From Nitratireductor sp. (GTDB taxonomy: Bacteria; Pseudomonadota; Alphaproteobacteria; Rhizobiales; Rhizobiaceae), in contig NZ_CP051236.1 of the NCBI RefSeq assembly GCF_017794765.1, positions 2,680,176-2,744,175 on the forward strand: a stretch of 64,000 nt of DNA, read 5' to 3'. The translations under genes and the position numbers were made by a program. The notes beneath the pieces are model-generated. The model was not told the origin of the DNA, did not search any database, and saw nothing but the letters and a program-made list of their open reading frames with translations. Position 1 is the first letter of the stretch; each line of letters begins with the position of its first letter. Of the stretch, positions 45,884 through 53,746 are shown one piece after another.

Positions 45884-46684
45884 ATGACCGTGCCAGCGCA
45901 TCCCAGTGAGCCAGCCCTGCGTGTTTCCTGCACCGAGGGTGTCGCCACGGTCCTTCTCTCCCGCCCTGGAAAGATGAATGCCGTCTCACAGGCGATGTGG
46001 CACGATCTGGTCAAGGCGATTGAAGAGCTTGAGACCGATGAAACGGTACGCGTCATCATTTTGCGGGGTGCAGGCGATAATTTCTGCGCAGGAGCCGACA
46101 TCGCGGAATTCGACACTGTGCGCCGGAACGCGGAAACGGCGCGGGCGTATGAGAACCTGAATGCGCGAGCATTCGCCGCCATCCGCAACACGCGCCTGCC
46201 GACCATTGCGGCGATCTCCGGTGTCTGTTTTGGTGGTGGCTTCGGTCTGGCCGCTGCGTGCGACCTGCGCATTTCAACACCCGATGCGCTCTTTGCAATT
46301 CCCGCAGCACGCCTCGGCCTCGCCTATCCGGTTGAGGCGATGGGAGACATTGTGGCAACCACTGGAGCACAGATGGCGCGCTACCTCACATTCACCGGCG
46401 CACGGATCGACGCCGCGCGGGCAAGGGAATGCGGGTTTCTTCTCGAGATCGTTCCCACGGACGTTCTCGTCAGCAGAGCTGATGAGATAGCGGCAATGCT
46501 CGCGGTCAACGCTCCATTGTCCATTCACGCCTCCAAGGCTTCCATCGCCGCGGCCCTGACCTCCCGCGCAGAGGACTTCTCGCGTGCCCAGGGACTGGGT
46601 GATATCACCTTTGAAAGTGCGGATTACGCGGAGGGGCGCTCGGCATTTCGCGAACGCCGCCCAGCACGTTTTAAGGGTCGTTGA
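45884..46684 (+). CDS. Enoyl-CoA hydratase/isomerase family protein
   Basis: A 266-residue crotonase-fold protein. The CoA-binding and oxyanion-hole segments are RGAGDNFCAGADIAEFD and AAISGVCFGGGFGLAAACD. The usual catalytic glutamate that follows the second loop is replaced in the local segment by PAARLGLAYPVEAMGD, so the exact reaction cannot be assigned; isomerase or hydrolase activities also occur in this fold. It is convergent with an alpha/beta hydrolase gene. Confidence 0.88.
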   Translation: MTVPAHPSEPALRVSCTEGVATVLLSRPGKMNAVSQAMWHDLVKAIEELETDETVRVIILRGAGDNFCAGADIAEFDTVRRNAETARAYENLNARAFAAIRNTRLPTIAAISGVCFGGGFGLAAACDLRISTPDALFAIPAARLGLAYPVEAMGDIVATTGAQMARYLTFTGARIDAARARECGFLLEIVPTDVLVSRADEIAAMLAVNAPLSIHASKASIAAALTSRAEDFSRAQGLGDITFESADYAEGRSAFRERRPARFKGR

Positions 46685-46688
46685 GCGA

Positions 46689-47558
46689 TCAGGCGGCCTG
46701 GTCGCGGCCCAGAAACTTCAGAATCTCGGCTGCAAACACATCATTTCGATCACCCGCAACCATATGGCCGGCGCCGCCGACATCCACATAGGATGCAGCG
46801 GGAGCAAGCGTCACAAACTCCCGGGCATGAGCCTCCTGCACCAGCTCAGAGCGCATTCCGCGGACAAGAAGAACAGGAAGCTGCAGTTGCGGCAGACCCG
46901 CAATGAGTTCCTGCATCAGCGCTTCGGCACCTGAATTGATATTCGCCGCACCCTTGATAAAGGCTGGATCCCAGTGCCAGCGATAGCGGCCGTCTTCATC
47001 CTGACGCAGGTTCTTGCGCAAACCTTCCAGCGAGCGGCGGGGAGCGCGATGCGGAAGATAGGCTGCTATGGCGTCAGCCGCTTCTTCGAGGGATGCAAAC
47101 CCCTCTTCCATCCGCTCTCCCATGAAACCCTGAATTTTGCTCACGCCAGCCGGATCGAGACGCGGTGTGATATCGACCAGAACCAGCGCGTCCAGCAAGG
47201 GACCATCGCGCATTTCAGCCGTCAGGGAGGCCAGCCCTCCAAGCGATGCTCCGACGGCTGCCGGCTGCGTGTGAAACTGCTCCTGGACCTGTCGAAAGAT
47301 CGCAGCTGCATCCGCGCCATAATGGTGAAAGCCGTAATTCCCGCTATCCACCCAGGCGCTTTCACCGTGACCGCGCTGATCGACCGCTATCGCGCGCATG
47401 CCACGGCCGGCCACATCCCGCGCCGTGGCATCCCATGCACGGCGGGTCTGGCCGCCACCGTGCAAAAAAACCACAGGCTGGCCGCCACCATCCCAGATGT
47501 CGCCGGTCAAACGATTGTTTTCTGCACCGATAAATGAAATCGCTCTACGTTCGATCAA
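46689..47558 (-). CDS. Alpha/beta hydrolase
   Basis: A 289-residue alpha/beta hydrolase. The oxyanion region is VFLHGGGQTRRAWD, a conserved VDQRGHGESAW follows, the nucleophile is the serine in VGASLGGLAS, and the catalytic histidine is in VGGAGHMVAGD. I choose a TTG start at 47558 because GGAGGAG lies 7 bases before it and the protein then begins at the first beta strand. It overlaps the upstream hydrolase gene by 14 bp, so the two are co-translated. The substrate is unknown. Confidence 0.87.
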   Translation of the reverse strand: MIERRAISFIGAENNRLTGDIWDGGGQPVVFLHGGGQTRRAWDATARDVAGRGMRAIAVDQRGHGESAWVDSGNYGFHHYGADAAAIFRQVQEQFHTQPAAVGASLGGLASLTAEMRDGPLLDALVLVDITPRLDPAGVSKIQGFMGERMEEGFASLEEAADAIAAYLPHRAPRRSLEGLRKNLRQDEDGRYRWHWDPAFIKGAANINSGAEALMQELIAGLPQLQLPVLLVRGMRSELVQEAHAREFVTLAPAASYVDVGGAGHMVAGDRNDVFAAEILKFLGRDQAA

Positions 47559-48309
47559 GAGGGTGCTCCTCCAGAAATGCCAGCGCACGCGCCTTGAATG
47601 TGCGGTCCCCCACTGCCAGCATATGGTCCCGTCTCTCAATGGCAAACGCGATGCCATTGGGCAACAGATCCGCCAGACCTTGGGGCGAACCGGCGATGTC
47701 ATCGCGGGTACCCACGGCAATGAGCGTTGGTGCTGTGATCCTGCCCGCATCCTGGGGGGTCAAAAGTTCACGCGAGGTTGCGATGCAGGCGGCAAGCGCC
47801 TCACGATCGCTTTTCGTCTGGTCGGCAAACCTGCGAAACATCTGACCGCGCTCGGATTGGATGCTGGCTGGATCGCGAGCCAATAGCGCTTCGGCAATCT
47901 CGTCCCACTCTCCGACGCCCTCAGTCATCCCCAGTCCCAGTCCCCCCAGGATCAAAGTGGCAACCTTTTCCGGGTGCCCCAGAGCGAGGAACGCGGAAAT
48001 GCGGGCTCCCATTGAATAGCCCATCACATGGGCCTTCGACACATTGAGATGCTCAAGCAGCGCCGCAGCGTCACCAGCCATTTTTGCAGGGGTATAATCG
48101 TCCCGGTCATGGCTCTTGGTCGAGCTCCCGTGGCCGCGGTTGTCGAGTGCGATCACGCGGAAGCCGGCATCACGCAGGGTTTTCACCCAGCCGGGTACCA
48201 CCCAGTTCACATAATGCGTGGAAGCAAAACCATGTATCAGAAGAATTGGGTCGCCCTGTCCTTCATCTATGAAGAAGAGGTCGAACCCGTCATGTGTGAA
48301 AGACTGCAT
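47545..48309 (-). CDS. Alpha/beta hydrolase
   Basis: A 254-residue alpha/beta hydrolase. The oxyanion loop is LLIHGFASTHYVNW, then IALDNRGHGSS, the nucleophile serine is in GYSMGARIS, the acid lies in VGTRDDIAG and the base is the histidine in ERRDHMLAVG. It is similar in layout to the downstream hydrolase but not a close duplicate. It lies between the DUF192 gene and that hydrolase on the same strand, with short gaps, so all three may be one operon. The substrate is unknown. Confidence 0.9.
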   Translation of the reverse strand: MQSFTHDGFDLFFIDEGQGDPILLIHGFASTHYVNWVVPGWVKTLRDAGFRVIALDNRGHGSSTKSHDRDDYTPAKMAGDAAALLEHLNVSKAHVMGYSMGARISAFLALGHPEKVATLILGGLGLGMTEGVGEWDEIAEALLARDPASIQSERGQMFRRFADQTKSDREALAACIATSRELLTPQDAGRITAPTLIAVGTRDDIAGSPQGLADLLPNGIAFAIERRDHMLAVGDRTFKARALAFLEEHPLDRT

Positions 48310-48332
48310 ATCCAGGAAAACGCCATTGATGC

Positions 48333-48839
48333 CTATTGTGCGCCGGCAGTCTCAATCCGCGGATGGCGCAGACGATCACCGACCTCGATACCCACCTTCT
48401 GCGCGGTTCCGGCCAGCAGTTCAAGGACGAATTGGGATTCCACGTCGGGCGATATGGACGCCGTGGAGAACGGAATCCCGGGCGCGATTGCCCGGACCTC
48501 TCCATCCGCGCCTATGAAAAGCAGGTCAAGCGCCAGCGGTGTGTTCTGCATCCAAAACCCTTGTCTGCTTTCCGTCGGGAATACGAAAAGCATGCCACGG
48601 TCGGAAGGCATGGACTGCCGGAACATCAACCCGCGCTGGCGCTCCAGCGGCTCATCAGCAATCTCGATACTGAAAGTAACCTCGCCAGCCGATGTCAAAA
48701 CTACCAATGGGTCTGGATCGACTGGCAATCGCATTGCAGAGTTCTGGGCAACACCACTATTGAGTGCGACTATCAGAAAAAGCAGCGTGAGACCGGACGA
48801 ACGAACGTAAAGTGGCAAGCGTGAAAGGAAACTCGGCAT
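48333..48839 (-). CDS. DUF192 family exported protein
   Basis: A 168-residue protein with a signal peptide or anchor (about 12-30, LTLLFLIVALNSGVAQ) and a DUF192 domain (about 42-155). Landmarks are ADEPLERQRGLMFRQSMP and GFWMQNTPLALDLLFI, the latter being the conserved tryptophan-Met-Asn-Thr block. The function of the family is not established. An upstream in-frame ATG at 48869 is an alternative start. It is followed by the two hydrolase genes. Confidence 0.9.
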   Translation of the reverse strand: MPSFLSRLPLYVRSSGLTLLFLIVALNSGVAQNSAMRLPVDPDPLVVLTSAGEVTFSIEIADEPLERQRGLMFRQSMPSDRGMLFVFPTESRQGFWMQNTPLALDLLFIGADGEVRAIAPGIPFSTASISPDVESQFVLELLAGTAQKVGIEVGDRLRHPRIETAGAQ

Positions 48840-48872
48840 TCTCGGCACTCTCCAGAGCGCGCCTTGCAAGCG

Positions 48873-49469
48873 CTAGTGCGTGGGTGGAGGCGTACCGTTG
48901 TCCGGATAAATCTCGGCGACCATAAGGCCTTTTTCGCCACGGCCGAAGCGAACAATAACCACTTGCCCGGGCCTTAGTTCTGTCAGTCCGTAACGGCGCA
49001 GGGTCTCCATGTGGACAAAGATGTCCTCAGTGCCCTCGCCCCGCGTCAGGAAACCAAACCCCTTCGTGCGGTTGAACCATTTGACAAGCGCCCGCTCCAA
49101 CCCGCTTTCCGCAACCACCGAAACATGGGTTCGCGGAGCCTGATCCTCGCTGGGATGCGTCGCCGTCGAAAGGTCAATGGAAACGACCTTGAAAGCCTGG
49201 AGCCCCTTGTCGCCCTGGCGGGCAAGACATTCTATCCTCGCCCCCTCCAGCGCAGCCTGGAACCCATCCTTGCGCAGGCAAGTTACGTGAAGTAGCACAT
49301 CACCATGCTCTTCATCGTCAGGGAGGATAAAGCCATAGCCTTTCGCCACGTCGAACCATTTAATGGCCCCGGAGATCTCTACGAGTTCCCCGGCTTCCGC
49401 GGCGTCATCCGCCTTGGGCGCCTTATCGCCAGCCTCGTACCTCTTGGTTGTCGAGGACTTGTCGTCCAT
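48873..49469 (-). CDS. Double cold-shock domain protein
   Basis: A 198-residue protein with two cold-shock domains. The first (about 35-100) has GAIKWFDVAKGYGFILPDDE and VLLHVTCLRKDG; the second (about 130-190) has ALVKWFNRTKGFGFLTRG and IFVHMETLRRYG. The aromatic RNA-binding motifs KGYGFI and KGFGFL are intact in both. The N-terminal 30 residues are acidic and disordered. I start at 49469; ATGs further upstream (49541) would give a longer tail. It probably acts as an RNA chaperone. It lies upstream of the DUF192 gene on the same strand. Confidence 0.87.
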   Translation of the reverse strand: MDDKSSTTKRYEAGDKAPKADDAAEAGELVEISGAIKWFDVAKGYGFILPDDEEHGDVLLHVTCLRKDGFQAALEGARIECLARQGDKGLQAFKVVSIDLSTATHPSEDQAPRTHVSVVAESGLERALVKWFNRTKGFGFLTRGEGTEDIFVHMETLRRYGLTELRPGQVVIVRFGRGEKGLMVAEIYPDNGTPPPTH

Positions 49470-49695
49470 CCCATCAAGCCTTTTCTCAAGTCCGCCCGAC
49501 TCACTGTGTGTTTCAAAGATAGCATTGGCGCTTTGTGGCATAGCAAGACCCAGTTTCTGATTTTCAACAGCAGGTGAAATCAGCTGGATTTGAGAGATTT
49601 CGGCGAAACGGCACAACCGGTTAACGTGCAACATTGCCGAATAGAACGGGTAGACCCTCCGTACCGTATACGTAAACCAGCAAGCGAGAGACAAG

Positions 49696-50136
49696 ATGCG
49701 TTATCTGCACACCATGGTCCGTGTAAAAGACATTGATGAATCGCTCGATTTCTATTGTAACAAACTCGGATTGACTGAAGTTCGCCGCTCGGAGAATGAA
49801 AAAGGGCGCTATACCCTCGTTTTCCTCGCCGCGCCTGCGGATCAATCGCGCGCCAGGGAGGACCAGGCGCCGCTTGTCGAGCTCACCTACAACTGGGATC
49901 CGGAGAATTATGAGGGCGGCCGAAATTTCGGGCACCTGGCCTATGAAGTAGATGACATTTACGCTTTGTGCGACCGGTTGATGAAGGCAGGCGTCACCAT
50001 AAACCGCCCCCCTCGCGACGGTCGCATGGCATTTGTTCGTTCGCCCGACGGGATCTCCATTGAACTTCTTCAGAAGGGTGGCGCGAAGGAACCGGCCGAA
50101 CCCTGGGCCTCCATGGAAAACACCGGCAGCTGGTAA
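49696..50136 (+). CDS. gloA: Lactoylglutathione lyase (glyoxalase I)
   Basis: A 146-residue metalloenzyme that joins methylglyoxal and glutathione to lactoylglutathione. All four metal ligands are visible: H5 (RYLHTMVRV), the glutamate in PLVELTYNW, the histidine in NFGHLAYEV and the glutamate in GISIELLQ. It is divergent from the cold-shock gene. pccB follows on the same strand after 112 bases. Confidence 0.95.
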   Translation: MRYLHTMVRVKDIDESLDFYCNKLGLTEVRRSENEKGRYTLVFLAAPADQSRAREDQAPLVELTYNWDPENYEGGRNFGHLAYEVDDIYALCDRLMKAGVTINRPPRDGRMAFVRSPDGISIELLQKGGAKEPAEPWASMENTGSW

Positions 50137-50248
50137 AATCTGCAAACGCGCCGTGCGTCATATGGGACGCACGGCGTATTTGCCTGCCGATGACACCATG
50201 CTAACAGCATTGGAGCCGTTGATTGATCGCCTTTGGGGGGAGACAAGC

Positions 50249-51781
50249 ATGAAAGAGGTTCTTCTCGAGCTGGAACGTAGGCGTGCAGCCGCGCGCGAAG
50301 GTGGTGGCCAGCGGCGCGTTGATGCCCAGCACGCCAAAGGCAAGTTGACGGCACGAGAACGCATCGAGATCTTCCTCGACGAGGGATCGTTCGAAGAATT
50401 CGACATGTTTGTCGAGCATAGATCCACCGATTTCGGCATGGAAAAAACACGTATATCCGGCGACGGTGTCGTGACGGGCTGGGGCACAGTCAATGGCCGC
50501 ACAGTTTTCGTTTTCGCCAAGGATTTCACAGTGTTCGGCGGCTCTCTTTCCGAGGCGCATGCGGAGAAGGTGGTGAAGGTCCAGGAGATGGCGCTCAAGA
50601 ACCGCGCGCCCATCATCGGATTTTACGATGCCGGCGGTGCCCGCATCCAGGAAGGCGTGGCGGCGCTCGGCGGCTACGCCGAAATTTTTCAGCGCAATGT
50701 CCTCGCATCCGGCGTCATTCCCCAGATTTCGGTCATCATGGGGCCGTGTGCCGGTGGCGATGTCTACTCCCCCGCGATGACCGACTTCATCTTCATGGTT
50801 CGCGACACGTCCTACATGTTTGTCACTGGACCGGACGTGGTCAAAACCGTGACCAACGAAACCGTGACAGCGGAAGAACTCGGCGGAGCATCTGTCCACA
50901 CGGTCAAATCTTCAATAGCTGACGGTGCCTATGACAACGACGTTGAAGCGCTTCTGCAGATGCGTCGCCTGATCGACTTTCTGCCAACCTCGAACACGGG
51001 GGAGCTACCTGAGGTGGAGTGCTTCCAGTCCGTGTCCGACCCCGACTATTCCCTGGACCGGCTGGTCCCGGACAATGCCAACAAACCCTACGACATTCGC
51101 GAATTGATCCTGAAATCCTGCGACGAGGCGGATTTCTTCGAAATACAGGCGTCTTTCGCCAAGAACATCGTCACCGGTTTCGGTCGCGTTGAAGGACGCA
51201 CGGTTGGTTTCGTTGCCAACCAACCTATGGTGCTGGCGGGTGTTCTGGATTCCGACGCATCCAGAAAAGCCGCCCGTTTCGTCCGCTTCTGCGATTGCTT
51301 TAACATTCCGATAATCACCTATGTGGATGTGCCCGGTTTTCTACCCGGCACCGCGCAGGAGTATGGCGGTCTGATCAAGCACGGCGCGAAGCTGCTTTTT
51401 GCCTATGCAGAAGCAACCGTCCCGAAGATCACCCTTATCACCCGCAAGGCGTTCGGGGGTGCCTACGACGTGATGGCCTCCAAGCATCTTCGCGGAGACA
51501 TCAACTACGCCTGGCCTTCGGCCCAGATTGCCGTGATGGGCGCCAAAGGTGCTGTGGAAATCATCTTCCGCAAGGACATCGATGATCCCGAAAAGATCGC
51601 CGCACACACCAAAATGTACGAAGACCGCTTCCTTTCACCCTTCGTGGCAGCCGAACGCGGCTATGTGGACGAGGTGATCATGCCTCATTCCACACGGATG
51701 CGCATCGCGCGCGCACTAAGGATGCTGCGCAACAAGGACCTCAAAAACCCCTGGAAAAAGCACGACAACATCCCGCTTTGA
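50249..51781 (+). CDS. pccB: Propionyl-CoA carboxylase beta subunit
   Basis: A 510-residue carboxyltransferase subunit of biotin-dependent propionyl-CoA carboxylase. Both crotonase-like halves are present: [20 protein letters not shown] with the acyl-CoA pocket, [17 protein letters not shown], and [21 protein letters not shown] in the second half. The ATG at 50249 follows a strong GGGGGGAG. The biotin-bearing alpha subunit gene (pccA), often next to it in this order, is not downstream here. Confidence 0.94.
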   Translation: MKEVLLELERRRAAAREGGGQRRVDAQHAKGKLTARERIEIFLDEGSFEEFDMFVEHRSTDFGMEKTRISGDGVVTGWGTVNGRTVFVFAKDFTVFGGSLSEAHAEKVVKVQEMALKNRAPIIGFYDAGGARIQEGVAALGGYAEIFQRNVLASGVIPQISVIMGPCAGGDVYSPAMTDFIFMVRDTSYMFVTGPDVVKTVTNETVTAEELGGASVHTVKSSIADGAYDNDVEALLQMRRLIDFLPTSNTGELPEVECFQSVSDPDYSLDRLVPDNANKPYDIRELILKSCDEADFFEIQASFAKNIVTGFGRVEGRTVGFVANQPMVLAGVLDSDASRKAARFVRFCDCFNIPIITYVDVPGFLPGTAQEYGGLIKHGAKLLFAYAEATVPKITLITRKAFGGAYDVMASKHLRGDINYAWPSAQIAVMGAKGAVEIIFRKDIDDPEKIAAHTKMYEDRFLSPFVAAERGYVDEVIMPHSTRMRIARALRMLRNKDLKNPWKKHDNIPL

Positions 51782-51812
51782 GGTCTTGTCCTGCGCCCGG
51801 TCTCACAGTCTG

Positions 51813-52151
51813 TCAGAAGCTGCGCGGCGGCACGAACAGGCAGATGGTGCGACCATCCTTCTTGCCCGCGACGGAGCACCAGTGAAACACCCCGTCAGGC
51901 GAATTGCGCACACGCTTGTCCGTATAGGGCAGAACTTCACCTGTCACCTTGATCACATAGCCTTCAGGTCTCTCTTCGATGGCTGCGTTCGAGACCTGCT
52001 GACAATCGCGGTCGGAGCAACAGGCATAGGGATATCGCCACCCGCTCGGCGCCTCATGCGCTACAGCCACGGTCCAGGATGAAGTTAAAACCCCCAACAG
52101 GAAAGCACCACTGCAAGCCAGTTGTCGCGTGGAAAAGCCAGAGTAGACCAT
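51813..52151 (-). CDS. Small secreted cysteine-containing protein, function unknown
   Basis: A 112-residue protein I cannot name. A signal peptide (about 8-32, LACSGAFLLGVLTSSWTVAVAHE) leaves a mature domain of about 80 residues with several cysteines (YACCSDRDCQQV, HWCSVAGK, TICLFVPP), suggesting disulfides. Such small alphaproteobacterial proteins are often annotated as hypothetical. I choose the ATG at 52151 because GAGGAG lies 6 bases upstream. A perfect CtrA box is centred 57 bases upstream, so it may be cell-cycle regulated. Confidence 0.75.
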   Translation of the reverse strand: MVYSGFSTRQLACSGAFLLGVLTSSWTVAVAHEAPSGWRYPYACCSDRDCQQVSNAAIEERPEGYVIKVTGEVLPYTDKRVRNSPDGVFHWCSVAGKKDGRTICLFVPPRSF

Positions 52152-52199
52152 ACTCATCTCCTCGAGACTCCTCCCGCAAACAGTCTCCACCCCATCCGT

Positions 52200-52215
52200 T
52201 AACGAAACTTTAACC
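52200..52215. promoter_or_regulatory. CtrA binding site (TTAA-N7-TTAAC)
   Basis: TTAA at 52200-52203, seven bases, then TTAAC at 52211-52215. The reverse strand also reads TTAA-N7-TTAAC, so the box is a full symmetric match to the CtrA consensus. It lies 49 bases upstream of the small secreted protein gene and 179 bases upstream of pncB. Confidence 0.65.
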
Positions 52216-52393
52216 ATCAGTTTCGCAATTGCCTCAAAGCTGAAGAATGGCAACGGTAGAGATCGTTCGACCGCAGCGCGGCGGCGATTGAGGCAAGTTT
52301 GACGCCGGCGGTCGTTGACAATTCCGGTTTGCCGGTGTGGTCTGCCGATCAAACGCCGCGAACCGGTGACCGACACACTCAGGAAACGATCCC

Positions 52394-53698
52394 ATGCCGA
52401 AAACCGATATCGCGCGCCGCGTCTACAATCACGCATGGAAGCTCGATCCGATTTGCCGCAGCCTTCTCGACACGGACTTTTACAAGCTTCTGATGCTGCA
52501 GATGATCTGGGGCCTTTATCCGAACGTGGATGCCACATTCTCCCTCATCAATCGAAACAAATCCGTTCTCCTGGCGGATGAGATCGATGAAGGAGAGCTG
52601 CGCGAGCAACTGGACCACGCGCGCGCTATCCGTTTCTCCAAAAAGGAAATGATCTGGCTCGCCGGCAACACGTTTTACGGTCGCAAGCAGATCTTTCAGC
52701 CAGAGTTCCTCAACTGGCTCGCAGATTTCCGTTTACCCGAGTACGAGCTCACCCGTCGTGGTGGTCAATACGAGCTGCATTTCCATGGCAAGTGGATGGA
52801 AACCACCATGTGGGAAATTCCGGCCCTGGCCATTATCAACGAGTTACGGTCGCGCGCTGCCATGCGCTCACTCGGTCCATTTGCGCTCGACGTTCTGTAT
52901 GCACGCGCCAAGGCGAAGGTATGGGCGAAGGTCGAGCGCCTCAAGAAGCTGCCCGAGCTCAAGATTTCCGATTTCGGCACAAGGCGGCGGCACTCCTTCC
53001 TGTGGCAGCGCTGGTGTGTGGAAGCTCTCAAGGAAGGCATCGGAGATTCGTTCACCGGCACCTCGAATGTGCTCCTTGCCATGGACACTGACTTGGAAGC
53101 GCTTGGCACCAACGCTCACGAACTCCCGATGGTGCTGGCTGCCCTGGCCAAAACCGATGCGGAGCTGTTGCAGGCCCCCTATCGGGTACTCGAAGACTGG
53201 CAAAGCTATTACGGCGGCAATCTGTTGATCGTGCTTCCCGACGCATTCGGCACGGAAACGTTTCTGCGCAACGCGCCACCATGGGTGGCGGACTGGACTG
53301 GCTTCCGCCCCGACAGCGCTCCTCCCATTGAGGGTGGAGAACGCATCATGGAATTCTGGCGCAAGCACGGAAAAGATCCCCGCGACAAACTGCTGATCTT
53401 TTCAGACGGCCTCGACGTGGACACGATCGAGAACACCTACCGGCACTTCGAAGGCGAAGTACGCATGGCTTTCGGCTGGGGCACGAATCTCACCAATGAT
53501 TTCGAAAATTGCGCACCAACGGAAGTCGACGGTCTGAAAGCGATTTCAGTCGTCTGCAAGGTTAGCCGCGCAAACGGCCAACCGGCGGTCAAACTATCCG
53601 ACAATCCGGAAAAGGCCACCGGCGACCCCGCAGAAATCGAGCGCTACATAAGACTGTTTGGAGCGCAAAACCGCGTCCGACGCAGAGTCTCAGTCTGA
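52394..53698 (+). CDS. pncB: Nicotinate phosphoribosyltransferase
   Basis: A 434-residue enzyme that makes nicotinate mononucleotide from nicotinate and PRPP in NAD salvage. It starts with the usual [20 protein letters not shown] and [16 protein letters not shown]. The active-site blocks [22 protein letters not shown] and [19 protein letters not shown] are intact. A second NAD gene, nadK, is at the left end. It is convergent with cckA; an inverted repeat AGGCCGC (53713-53719) and GCGGCCT (53734-53740) lies between the stops without T runs. Confidence 0.96.
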   Translation: MPKTDIARRVYNHAWKLDPICRSLLDTDFYKLLMLQMIWGLYPNVDATFSLINRNKSVLLADEIDEGELREQLDHARAIRFSKKEMIWLAGNTFYGRKQIFQPEFLNWLADFRLPEYELTRRGGQYELHFHGKWMETTMWEIPALAIINELRSRAAMRSLGPFALDVLYARAKAKVWAKVERLKKLPELKISDFGTRRRHSFLWQRWCVEALKEGIGDSFTGTSNVLLAMDTDLEALGTNAHELPMVLAALAKTDAELLQAPYRVLEDWQSYYGGNLLIVLPDAFGTETFLRNAPPWVADWTGFRPDSAPPIEGGERIMEFWRKHGKDPRDKLLIFSDGLDVDTIENTYRHFEGEVRMAFGWGTNLTNDFENCAPTEVDGLKAISVVCKVSRANGQPAVKLSDNPEKATGDPAEIERYIRLFGAQNRVRRRVSV

Positions 53699-53746
53699 GA
53701 CCCCAACCCACCAGGCCGCGCAAGCGCTGCTTTGCGGCCTCACCGA

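Noticed and set aside
53713..53740. Intrinsic terminator between pncB and cckA
   Set aside because: The inverted repeat is good but no T run follows on either strand.
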